A DNA stretch of 64,000 nucleotides. Source: Erythrocercus mccallii (Eukaryota; Chordata; Aves; Passeriformes; Dicruridae). Location: assembly GCA_013397435.1 (NCBI GenBank), contig VZRG01001704.1, forward strand, positions 1 through 64,000, in the 5' to 3' direction. Positions 36,305 through 47,414 of this stretch are shown here, piece after piece. Position 1 is the first letter of the stretch; each line of letters opens with the position of its first letter. The notes beneath the pieces are model-generated. The model was not told the DNA's origin. It worked only from the letters and a program-made list of their open reading frames with translations, and searched no databases. Both the position numbers and the translations under genes were made by a program.

Positions 36305-39300
36305 ATATATTTATTGTAACTACTTGTATTTATTGTAAGTACTTGTATTTATTTTTTTTTCCTGGAAGGAAAACACAAACTAAGATAGTAAGAACACAGA
36401 AATAATTTCCCTTTTCTGAAAGACTCAATGACATAGATTTAAAATCTCAGCTGGGGAAAACATTCTTTTCCCTAATCCCCTAGGCTATTATGCATTTTTT
36501 TCCCCATTGATAAATTCATTACAAATGACATTTTATCAAGATTTACCTTGCTCAGTCTGAACTTCATGGAGGTCTATCATCTGTATTTGGATTTGGGGTT
36601 TTTTTAAAGTTAAACAAGTTTTGAAGTGTGTTTGGCTATAATTAATAAAAGACTACTCATAAAAATAGACCCCAGCTTCTCTGGGACATAAAATGATTTT
36701 AAAATATCAATAATTGTTTGGGTTTTTTTAAAAAAGTTAATAATTTCACAAGGCAGCATTTTAACCTCTGAACAATGATGTGAACTAATTTAATTTACTA
36801 TCAAAAAGCTGATGGAAAAGTCATGATTGCCATTGTTTGTGTGATGCTAATGAAACCCATTCTAACTTGGGAAGCCTCTAGTGTTGTCAAAACAATAACC
36901 AAAAAAAGGCTGATGCAATGATCTAGAAGATGTGGGGAATTTACCTGTTCCTTTCAGAGCAAATGGCTCTGTATTGATAGTCCAGCTGGAACTGGAAAAC
37001 TTTCCTGTGTGGTACTCTTTTATTATGAGCTGGTGGCATTTCTTAGCCTGGTGACCAGAGTGGGCTGCCTGGCTAACTTCACTCAGCTCTTACTTGCCTG
37101 TAGGCGCTGTTACTATCAGAGAATGAACATGATGATGACAATCCACACAGAGATCATGAAAACTTCACAGACCTACTCCACAGACACTTCCTCAATGTCA
37201 CTGGTAGGAGTCCAATGAGCATTTGGCCTCAATTTGTACTTCCTCCCATGGCTCAGAGGTGTAAGTCCAGTCAAGCTGCACCTACAGAAATGAGCACCTG
37301 AAGAAAATCCTAAAATCCTACATTTTTCTTTATTATTCTCCCCCATTTTTATAATCAAAACAAGCTAGGAATTGCTTATAGGTCACAAAGAAGTCAGTGG
37401 ACATTCTCCCCTTTGGGTTGCAACACAGGGCTTACCTGTTGGTTGTAGGAGGACAGATAGTACTGAAGGCAATCTTGCCCCTGGTATATTGGAGCTGTGT
37501 TAATTACCAAAGAGTGGGAACAGCCTTGCCCTCACAGCTATGGGATAGCTGTGATAAAAGTGAGTTAGCTGGGAGAAGGTCAGTTGGAGTCTGTTGGCTG
37601 TGCTGTGAGGAGGGACAGGAGGTCATGGAGAGAAAGATCCAAAGCTGTGTGGAGCTGCCCTTGGGATGCTACAGAGAAAAGGTATGAGAGACTTTTAGAT
37701 AATGAAATGCTGATGTTTGGAGCCTTCTGATGTTTTTAATGAAGCACTTTGAGTGCAGTGTCCATCTTGACTTCTGGACCCATATGGGGTCCTAGTGACT
37801 GGTCACATTGACCCACAGGGATGAGAGTGGGGGAGGTGGCGTTGGTGGAGGTGAGAGTGGCGTGTAGAAGCCACAGAGAGGTCTGGATGTAATTTTCTAT
37901 TATCAAGACACATGGAAGCAGGTGAGCCACCAACCAGTAATACTGAGACATTCTGAGCACTGTTTTGTGTCGTGACTGCCTTGACAGTGACAGTTGGTCT
38001 CTCTTTTCTTCTGTGGTTTGCATTGAACCCTCACACAAATAATAAACTGGGAGACTAAAGGACAATTTTGGTTTAAGAAAAATAGAACAGAATTTGGCTC
38101 TTGACAATAATTGGCAGCAAAAGAGAAACTTGCAGGCTTGATTTGTTTCTAATTAACATGGAAAGATATGTCTTGCAAATTATAGGTGTAGTAGGAGTGT
38201 CTGCATATTCTAAAACCTATTTTTAGAATAAAGAAGAGTTTTATTTACCTGAGACATTTTATGAAATGTGCTGTAGCTACCAAGATAATTCCTTTGAGAT
38301 AAAAGGTTTAAGAACCCACAGGTTTTGGGAATTTATGTTTACAACCCATTTGAAAATTTTGAGTTACACTTCTAGAGAGTTGCAACTGTCCCATTTAAAG
38401 AACATTGAAGTTCCTTAGATGTTAGACCCTGTCTCACTCAACTTCAGTGTCTGAGAAATGCCGATCCCTAATCTTTTCTCTCCCTAGAATTCTCTAGGGT
38501 ATGTGCCACTACCCATTACATCTTTTAATTAAAGTGATAATTGCTGTACCTGGAGTTTAATATCAATTCAGTCAGTTTATGCTGGGAAGCCTAATGTTCT
38601 GTATTTTTTGAAAACATAGATAAAACCAATTTTGCTTGCTATGTTAATTGTGTAAAGTCCAGATGAATCTCACACGTTCATTCCTCAGCACAGGCAGTTA
38701 GACCTGATATTAATTGCCATAAGGTCCTTTACAAGAGATGCCTTCTACCCCCATTTACAGTTTGTCAAATCCACCGTGTTTTTTTCCATGCAAGCTGGCC
38801 ATTGTTACTGCTCTAAGTTAGACACTATCCTGATTCTTTTAATAGAAAAAACAGTTAGCAGTTCATATAATATAGAATAAGGTATTCAGTGTTTTTAAAA
38901 AACAAAATAGGTTTCTCTTCTTTTCCTTCATGGGCATTCTAGGCAGAAAATCTTGGGTTGGGGAGAAGGAATAAAACACAAAGAGTAATACATAAAACAG
39001 CTCATAAGACTTCTGAAAACACTCTCTTGAAACTTAATCACCTAGTTTTGATGAGCTGGATCATCACACATATGAGCTGGATTTTGTCACAAAACTATTC
39101 CTGTGCTTCCTTGGACAAAGACTTCTTTTCCTGTCATCTGTAACATCTGTTACTGCTTGTTCTTGAAAGTGTACTGGCTTTAAGGATTTTATGAGGAAAA
39201 AGCAAACCTTTTGGTTTTAAAATTTTTCAGCTACTGAGCCTGTATTGTTCAGGTGATCTTTTGCCCAAAACAATGTGTAAATCAAGTTAAAAGAGGAATT

Positions 39301-40539
39301 CAGAATAAACAGACTTCATGCGTGAGTCATAGGCACCAACCTAGAACTGTAGTTTTCATAAGGTAAAAAGGGATACGCTAAGAGGCTGCTTGTGTTCAGT
39401 GGTTTCAGGAAGCATTGATCTGTTTAGGTTTTAGTTTAATGTGCAGTATAATAACATTCAAGTAAACAATTCTTGTATACGCCTCTAGAATTGCCAGAGA
39501 AGTGGAGATTTTATAATTTTAGTTAAGACATGGAGAATTTACAGCACCCAATGTTCTCTGAAGCAGTTTCCTTCTTGTTCTTATTTTCCATTGTCATCCC
39601 TGCCATTTTAATCAAATACTTTGATCACTTCAGCAGTGCAGATGTTGACATTTTTCCTGTGCTTTAGGGCCTCTGAAATGCCCTGAGATATCAGTTCTTT
39701 TGGTATTAGACTTTTGTGTGATTTTTGGTAATCATATCCAGTACTTGATGTTTTCATCCATGTTTCTTGCAGTCTCAGCTGCTTCCCATGTGAGTACGTT
39801 GGTTTCTTTTCCACTGCTGGTTTGTGGAGTGCCTATCTCCTTGTCACTGGGACCCGGGTAGCTGTCAGGTCCAAACACTGCCATCAGCTCTGCTGATGCA
39901 TAGCTGCCAGTCTTTGATACAGTGGAATTTCCTTGTAGTGTGCACATTAGAAGAATAGTACTTAGGTACTCATCTGCTCACTTCTTGAGTTCTCCAACAT
40001 CCTGTCTAAAACCTGATGAATGTATAGTAATTAATTGCTTGGTATCTAGCCTTAAGAGCAACAGCTGGGCCCCTAGTGAAAGAATGGACAAAAAAGACTA
40101 AAGAGCATTAGAAAAGAATTGTTCAAATTACTGTGTCAGGGTTCTGGCTGCTCTAGTACACGGTATCCAAGGATTTCAGAAACCAGCTGCTTCAAAGAAG
40201 GCTTAAAAAGACATGAAATAGGCAATTATGGAACAATCAAATCAAAGAGGGGGATTATTTTCAGGTTTTACTGAATTTAGTAAAAATGTAAAGAGCTTCT
40301 AGAGCACCTTCTTATAACTGAATACAGAAATAGGCTCCAGTGTTCCCTTATGCTTACTTGAAAGGTAAACAGGTAACATTTATTCCTTTAAATTCTCCTG
40401 GCCTTAAAAATGAAGCACAACCCCCTGCCCCTTACACCCAATGTTATTTGGACTCAGATGTTTGAGTAACATTTATTTCTCTGGCATTTTTCAAAGACAA
40501 GTGTAAAAATTCTTGCAGTGATACTTATGGGCTACTGGA
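36305..40539. other. Unique non-coding DNA
   Basis: No gene or interspersed repeat recognised. The longest ORF is minus-strand 37736-38107 (123 codons), with no recognisable features. Two overlapping minus-strand ORFs at 39608-39947 have a soluble-protein-like composition but are in different frames and match nothing I know. Confidence 0.45.
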
Positions 40540-42900
40540 CAAGAATGGATTTACCTAAACATAGGGAGAAACCACCTCTGCACTTTGACCTGCTAAAATG
40601 AAGACCAAGAAGCAGGATGTAAAAAGAAACAGTGGATGATTATAAATAGTCTTTATATAAGAGTGCAAAACTAAGTAAAGAAACTAAGAAAGCTAATAAA
40701 AGTAAAAAAGAAGTCTTGCATGTCAGCACATAAGTGAAATAATGTGGGTTATAAACAGGAGAAGCTGCAAATCTTAATACACAGTCAGAAACATAATTTA
40801 ATTAGTTTAATGGGTTTTGTGGCATTACTCATTACTGGAATGCTAGTATTGGGTATATATTGTTCAGGCAGAAAAAAGTGTGATCTTGAACATGAGTAAG
40901 ACAATATGCTTGCCCTGAGATTTTGAGTATATGAGGAGTTAGACTATTTCAAAGTCTATGATACAAAATGCAGGCTTATATGGCAGAAATATGGGTGGTA
41001 ATTTATGTCAAAAAATGTATAAAGCACCAGGTGAAACACAGTGTTCAGTGGAAAGTTGTAACAAATCCAGGTGAAGACCCAGACTGTCCAACAGAATACA
41101 GGAACTGACAGGTGAAAGATTTCTTTTGCTAAAGAGCAAATAGAGAGGGAAATCAAGGATGAAACTGTCTGAAGTTTTGAACTAAAAATGATTGAAACTG
41201 AAATAAAATTTTGTGATTTTTGGGAAGAGAGAAGAAGAAAGCAAAAAAACCCCCCAAATTATTATGGACTTCCAGAAAAGAGATTTCAATTAGTTCTCAG
41301 AAGTTTTACTTAAGGTGACACAGGAAGAAAACTGGATAGAATAGGACAGCTAGGTTGAGTAAATGAGCCCAAGTCACGGCATTTTTACTGACTTCAAGGA
41401 GTGACTAAACACAAAATGCAAACTTAGTTTGACTGGTTGACAGTCTGATGGAAACAAAGTACAATGTGAATATGTAGCAATAAAATTCGAAAGTCAAGGT
41501 ACAAAATGAGGTTAAGTAGCAGAAAATGTCAAGGTTAAAAGGAAGGCATTTTAAAATGAGTTAATTATAAATTCCACAAATCTATTGGTGGCAAAAGGAA
41601 ATTGAAGGGAAAAGAAAACCCTTTCCAACCATCACATGATACATATGAGCCTTGTTACATTTAGTCTTCACAAAAAGATCAGTCAAGAGCAGTTGGCTAA
41701 CACAATACTGATGACAAATGTTTCAAGCTGAACTCTGGGAAAGGCAGATAAGAGATCACTTCAATAAATTAGATGTTTTCAAATCGTCTGGTCAGATAAA
41801 CTTCATAACATTATGCTTTGTGATGTTGCCTAAGCAATTTCAGAATGATTGGAATTTGTCTTTGAGAAATGGTGGAGGATGGCTGTACAACAGGAGTGCT
41901 AGAAAAATAGCAAGCATAGTGCCTGTTACTAACTTTTATGTAGAAAAGGGAGATCTTTTCCCCTATGTAGAAAATGGAAACATGAAAAATGAAACATGAA
42001 AATGAGTTAGTTTATTTCCAAGGCTTTGAGATTTTGAAAAATAACAAGGAACAGAGTAATAACTAGCCTGGCTTTACTGAGAACAAAGTAAGTCAAAACA
42101 ATTTATAGTAAGGTAAAAAGATGTGTGGATAGGGGAGGTACAATAAATGCCACTAGCTTTTAACATTGGTTAATATAGTAGCCAAAAATGACTAAAAAAA
42201 TGAAACACTGTCTCAGTTGCAAATATTGTAGAGGTGAGTAGCAAAATTTATAGAATCCATTGAAATGAGTTTATGTATGAAATGAGTATATGTATGTATG
42301 GTTCCATAAAGGGTCTAAGGCTCTTCAGATTTTAATGGAAATTAAAAAATCTTTTTTACATTTGGAGATGATTAACTGTAGAAGAAAAAAAATATTGTAA
42401 AATATCTGAGAAAAAATAAAGATGAAACTCAAGAGAGGACAAGCTAACATCTTGACAGAGGAACTCCACAAGTGTAGGGTGTGTGCTGTTAAGGAAAATT
42501 TAGTTATCTCGTGCAAGAGAAATATGAATGGGTGACAATATTGCTTCCTGAGTAACATGTGTCATCTCTTACCAAAGGAACATCTGGGTTTGGGCATGTA
42601 AGGAGAATCATAGATAAATTGAGGTGAATCCAGAAAAAAGGACAGTGTGTGAGCAAATGCGACCTGCAGAAAGAACTGAAAGTTCTGTATATGTTTATCT
42701 TCAAGGAAATGTTAGGAAAACACTGCGAGCCAATTACTGATATAATTAGAAAAGTGCTTGCTAAAAGGAAAAGAGTAAATTGTTCTCCCTTCTGTGGAGA
42801 GTGCTAATGAGCTCAGATTGCAAGATGGAGAAAAGGTCAAGGTAGAAATCAGCAAAAAACCTTTCCAGTGGTAATGCCATTGAAACACTGGAGTACGTGG
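40540..42900 (+). mobile_element. Ancient CR1/L3-like LINE relic (tentative)
   Basis: A purine-rich plus-strand stretch shows faint resemblance to the consensus layout of old amniote CR1/L3-type LINEs. The open frame 41718-41999 (93 codons) includes IRDHFNKLDVFKSSGQ, which recalls the conserved block before the reverse-transcriptase core in CR1 ORF2. Near 42130-42190 the pattern GGATAGGGGAGGTACAATAAATG recalls the next block. Around 42770-42890 the AAAAGGAAAAGAGTAAATTG stretch and an ATCAGCAAAAAACCTTTCCA stretch recall the LINE 3' region. It is highly decayed, probably fragmented, and the boundaries are rough. It needs a profile search. Confidence 0.4.
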
Positions 42901-43079
42901 CTTGTGTGATATTATGAATTTTGCATTTCATTTTGCTGTTCATTTTGATAGATGCATTGTCTGGTATATTTGATCCACAGAAGAATGAATGAAAACGTCT
43001 TCATTTTTTTTTTTAATTTTCTGCAAAAAAAATTTGTCTGTATACCTACCATGCAGTCCAAGTGACTGCTAATTTGAAC

Positions 43080-43925
43080 TGCCTGGGAATCACCCGAGGG
43101 GAGGGGGGCTCTCCTGCCCAGCCCCGGTCTCAGAAGCAGAGCCCCTATAAGGCTCAGGAGGGGCCCACGGCAGAGCGGGGCCAGCCCAACTGAGCTATAG
43201 GGGCTCAGCAAACACCTCTCCTGCTGGCGGTGGGCAGGGCTAGTTAAGCTTCAGCCTCCCCGTCCCCCGCCGGCGGTGGCCAAGGGGGGCCCGTTGGAAG
43301 GGCCAGGCCAGGGCCCCCCTCGGCAGGGAGCGGCATTACCTGCTGGCAAGCTGGAAGGGAAAAGGGACAGCTCGGACACTATCAGGACTTTATATGGGTA
43401 TTCCTGAAGCCGAATTCAGTTTCCTCAATGGTTAAACAATATGTCAGTATCTAAAAATTGGCCTCTGTTAGGTTGCTTTCCCTTCCACAGGAAATCAACA
43501 GGTCCTTACAGGGCAGTATTCTTCTTTAACTAAAAAACAGTGTTAACTCATAAGAATTAAAAGGCCTCTAATGGTACACCTTGGGCAGTACAAGAACCTG
43601 GCCAGGGCTACACCCAAATGGATGCAAAATGGTCACAAAATGGACGACTGGTCATGAGGTCTCACACTTTTATAAGTTTTGGTCTATTTGCATATTGGGG
43701 TTAATTGTCCAATTACAACTTCAGATTGTAAGGTCTGATCTTTCTTGTTTCTCTCTTCAGTCCACCGCTGTTGATACTTTTCGGCCTGGGTTGTCCTTGG
43801 TCTCCATCTGGAAAAGGATTTGTTTTTTCTACCTATTCTGTGAAGAGAGCTTACTAACACTTAATAAGAAGCTCAGAACTACATACGTAGGCAGCACAGA
43901 ATCTGAAAAACACGAAATCTAAAAC
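43080..43925 (-). repeat. ERV-like segment with GC-rich stem-loops
   Basis: The left quarter (43086-43340) is by far the most GC-rich part of the window and holds two strong inverted repeats. One pairs 43140-43157 with 43190-43205 (AGCCCCTATA against TATAGGGGCT, plus further pairs). The other is a perfect 10-bp pair, 43283-43292 with 43311-43320. Further right, the minus strand has a TATA-like CTTATAAAAG at 43667-43676 with an ATTTGCAT octamer-like site just upstream of it (minus strand, about 43687-43694). This reads as a degraded retroviral LTR or leader on the minus strand. No primer-binding site or gag-like frame was found. It lies about 70 bp left of a clear LTR and could belong to it or to a separate insertion. 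Confidence 0.5.
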
Positions 43926-43958
43926 TTAAGGAGTCATATGTGAGAAGGTCTTCAGCTT

Positions 43959-43984
43959 TTTCTGAATTTTGGGGAATTCAGAAA
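43959..43984. repeat. 10-bp inverted repeat beside LTR border
   Basis: TTTCTGAATT (43959-43968) and AATTCAGAAA (43975-43984) are perfect complements around TTGGGG. The repeat sits 8 bp from the LTR border at 43993. Whether it belongs to the ERV or to the insertion target is unknown. Confidence 0.7.
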
Positions 43985-43992
43985 GTAGGAGC

Positions 43993-44743
43993 TGTTATAA
44001 ATGAAAAATCACCAATTTGATTTTTAATAAAAAGAGTACATTTATTGATTACAAAATGGATAAAATTTGAGAAATGAAAAAGCAAGCCACGATCCAAAGT
44101 CCAAAGTGCCGACCTAGGAAACCGGCACTTGGTGGAGCAGCGTAATGGCGTCCAAATGGACTCTCCTGCCCGCCCCACGAGTTGTCTTCCGTGCTCTGAG
44201 TTTTTATATTGTATTTAGCAGCCTCTGGCGAGGATGCACAGAGGTAGAATACAGTTTCTTTTGATTAGGTAAAAGCTTTCCCGGAATAAAACGATGTAGT
44301 TTCTGCCGTGGCTGGGTGTTTCCTGGGTTTGGAATAAAGGCAGATTTGTCTATTCAATTCAGCTGAAAAGAACCTTACCTTTGTTAAACAAAAGGGTTGA
44401 TGGTCCTCATTGGCCGATGATGATCCAGCCTATTTTCATTAAGTGTCCAGTTTATCTGAAAGGGCTGTTCTGGGAAGAGTTGTTCTGGTTTCTTGATAAG
44501 AGAGAAACAGTTTCTTCACACCTCTCCTGTATGAATGGTGTGGCCGTTGCTATGTGGGAAGACAATAGCCTGTCTCTTATCTCTGGAATGTACGTGTGAT
44601 CTCCGCCCTGGAACAGCAGTGTCTTGTACTTTGGTAACTTTCCTGGAAAAATCTTGTTTTATAAAAAGACTATTTCTGAATTGTAACAATATATTCTTAA
44701 AAAATATTCCAGCACGAATTATCCTTTAGACTCATCTCTAACA
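43993..44743 (-). mobile_element. ERV LTR, 751 bp
   Basis: Read on the minus strand the element starts TGTTAGAG at 44743 and ends TTATAACA at 43993, giving TGTTA/TAACA terminal inverted repeats. A clear promoter element (AATATAAAAA, 44201-44210) is followed about 160 bp later by AATAAA (44041-44046), the normal U3-R-U5 order of a retroviral LTR. No matching target duplication was found: the left flank is GGAGC and the right flank GGGCC. The element may therefore be one LTR of a larger element, have mutated flanks, or be rearranged. The window-start element (1-252) belongs to the same family. Short ORFs inside (43978-44178, 44381-44729) are chance. Confidence 0.75.
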
Positions 44744-45899
44744 GGGCCTTGTACCTTAAAAAACATATTGTGGAAACAGTAAGGATCAAATTTTGATAGC
44801 CTTTGACATAATGGAAGAGTGAAAGCATTGAATTTGCAGTGCTTTCCTGTCAGTCATTCAATAAAAAGTGCGCTTTCATCAAGTTTCATACAGTTTAAAA
44901 TTTTCATTCTAGGTTGGTATCACACTTGTGACCTGAAATACTTGGAAAGCCTTGTGATGTCCAGAGGATGTATTTTAAATTAGACAGGTATATCAGCACT
45001 TCCAGAAACAGTTCCATCCATTACCTGGATATGGTTCTTCTCCTTGGATCTAGGTGAGAAGGCTGTGGAAGGCCATCTGAGATTGTATGGCAGCACTGAA
45101 GAAAGCTCTAACCCTCTACAAAGGACAATCTATCAGTTGCACTAGGATTAGAAACTTTGGGTACCCAGCCTCAGGAGCTTGCAGCGCATGGCAAATGTGG
45201 AAGTTCAATTTCTGTTGAATAGGGCCGTTAATGAGTAACAAAAGAACCATGTGCTTCAGTTAATCTTAACAGCAGGACTCCAACAGGGTGCTTAGAGATG
45301 CAAAAGTCATGGTAAATTAAAACACATCTAATTCAAAGTAACATTTATTGCAACCTGATTGTAACACTGGTAGTAAATACTGCCCAATTTCTTCTCTGAA
45401 CTGTGGGAAGTATAAATTCTGGCAGGCAATGTATATCTGGGATCCTGTCCATTTCCTGTAAAAAATGCAAACTGTTTCTCTGATTATGACAAGAGAGATA
45501 GATTAATTGAAATTGCTTAGCAGAAGATCTCTTGAATATTCATAGCCTGCAAGGTACTGTAAGACAGACACTCTCATACAGTTAACAGAATTAAAACAAT
45601 TTATTAAGTTTACCAAGATATGTCATCTTACCTCTTTAAATAAAAAGCAAATATAGGCTTGTGCTTGATTATGGACAGAAAGATTTTTTAAAAGTATGAA
45701 AATTTAATATTACATACTATCAAAACAGTCATTAAAGTAATACGGAGTTCAGATCTCCAATGCAAAATTTAGAAATGGGTTGTCAGTGGATAAAACCTTC
45801 TGCCACACCTTCTTTAAATATTTATATGCCAATTTTTAATGTTTGGAAAAAAGGAAACAAAGGATTCCTGAGCTAAGGACCAAGAGAAAACACTTCAAG
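44744..45899. other. Unique non-coding DNA between LTRs
   Basis: AT-rich sequence without recognisable repeats or genes, separating two LTRs of different families. The last 100 bases may belong to the U5 end of the next LTR. Confidence 0.4.
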
Positions 45900-46795
45900 G
45901 GGAAAACACGTTTAACTTAAGTTGCAAAGTGAAATTTATTGCTAACAGAATCAGAAGAGGATAATGAGAAGTAAAATAAGCCCTTAAGACACCTTCTTCC
46001 CCTCTAGCTCCTCCCTTCTTCCCACCAACAGCACAGGGAGACAGGGCGTGGAAGTTTTGGTTAGTTCACTACCGAGATTTTCTTGTGCTGCTCCAGGAGA
46101 GGAGTCCTTCCCCTGTGAGACTGTAGGGTCCCTCCCACAGGGGACAGTTCTCCGTGAACTTCTCCAGCGTGGGTCCACTCTCACAAGCAGCAGCCAAACC
46201 GTACCTGCTGCAAACATGAGACCCTCCCACAGGCAGACAGTCCTCCCAAAACTGCTGTAGCATGGGTCACTTTTTCCATGGGGTGCAGTCCTCCGAGGAT
46301 AGGCTGCTCCAGCCTGGAACAAGGGCACTCCTTCACTTCAGTCTCTCACTGGATCACAGCCTCCTTCAGGCATCTGCCTGCTCCAGCGTGAGCATCTTTC
46401 CCATGGATCTCTGCACCCCCTGTGGATTCCCATGGGCTGCAGGGGCACAGCTGCTTCACCATGGTCTCACCATGGCCTGCAGAGAAATCTTGACTCCTGT
46501 ACCTGGAGCACCTCCTGCCCCTCCTTCTGCACTGACCTTGGTGTCTCCATGTCATTTCCCTCACATGTTCTCACCTCCTCCTCTCTGACTAGAAGCAAAA
46601 ACCTGTTATGTTGTTTTGATTTTCTTCTTAAATATGTCATCACAGAGGTGTTAGAAGCCTCTCTCATTGGCCCAGTTTTGGTCAGCAGCATCTCCATCAG
46701 GGATTGACTCTGCAGGACATGGTGGAAGTTTCCAGCAGCTTCTCATAGGAGCCGTCTTTGTAGCCCCCCTGCTATCAAAGAACAGGCCATACCAA
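45900..46795 (-). mobile_element. ERV LTR, second family (about 0.9 kb)
   Basis: Layout and wording match a common avian ERV LTR family on the minus strand. A minus-strand AATAAA lies at 45935-45940. After it come a segment ending ACACCTTCTTCCCC, several repeated CTCCAGCGTGGGTC-type blocks (for example 46164, and a related form near 46382), and a CACCATGG-rich block near 46457-46480. The U3 segment ATCACAGAGGTGTTAGAAGC (46639-46658) follows, and the right end lies near ACCAAAACA (46791-46799). Its higher G+C content generates overlapping ORFs of up to 114 codons on both strands (45984-46707), none of which is a gene. The left boundary is estimated and no target duplication was established. 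Confidence 0.75.
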
Positions 46796-46800
46796 AACAA

Positions 46801-46983
46801 TTCACAGTGTTAGAGGTAATCTCTGGAAATCATCCAGTTCAACCCCTTAACATGGCAGGGTCACCAGCAGGTTATACAAGAATCCAGCTGGGTTTTGAAT
46901 GTGTCCGAGTGGGTTTCTCCATGACCACCCTGGGCAGCCTGTTCTGGTGCTCTGCCACTCTCAATGTGAGGACATTTATCTCA
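46801..46983 (-). mobile_element. CR1 LINE 3' fragment abutting the LTR
   Basis: This is a minus-strand CR1 whose 3' tail (ATTCACAGTGTTAGAGG) begins within a few bases of the LTR end. It contains the CR1 blocks ATCCAGTTCAACCCC, GCAGGGTCACCAGCAGGTTA, GGGTTTTGAATGTGTCC, and CTGGGCAGCCTGTTCTGGTG. Only the last 180 bp remain. The 60-codon ORF at 46807-46989 is the antisense of CR1 3' sequence, not a gene. Confidence 0.85.
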
Positions 46984-47414
46984 CTGTGAAATTACAATCA
47001 GACCTTATAACTGGGAAAAATCAGAATGGTGTTTGAGGTTTTTTTTATTAGGAAAAGCTGCACTTAAGGGACTTAAGGGACTCAGTTCTGGCAAAAATAG
47101 CAATTTTATTTATGTTGTGGAAAAGTTATCCAGCACACCTCACATTCAAGAGTTTTCAGTTAGCACTTTGGTGCCTTCCATTGTCTCTTCAGATGTTATT
47201 CTTCACACCAGGAAGATTTTGCATCTGAACACAATAGATCTTCTTCCTTTTGAGAAAGATAATCCAAAAAGAGCTGGAGATTTAGGATTTTTCCTTCATG
47301 TGGATTTTATAATGGCGTTTAGAATTGTTACAAAGTAATGTCTGCATCTAAGTGTGACTTTCTGCTAATTGAAGTATGACTACTGAGATGAGAGAACTTC
47401 TAGTGGAAATCATG
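46984..47414. other. Unique non-coding DNA
   Basis: AT-rich spacer between the CR1 fragment and the next LTR. It contains a 101-codon ORF (47033-47338) with no recognisable features. Confidence 0.4.

Noticed and set aside
37736..38107. 123-codon minus-strand ORF
   Set aside because: No domain, homologue or splice pattern recognised. Its length is within chance expectation.
39608..39947. Two overlapping minus-strand ORFs that look protein-like, possible processed pseudogene with a frameshift
   Set aside because: The two frames cover much of the same DNA, I recognise neither, and there is no poly(A) tail or target duplication.
45984..46707. Cluster of ORFs up to 114 codons on both strands
   Set aside because: They lie inside a non-coding ERV LTR, whose higher G+C content lengthens chance frames.
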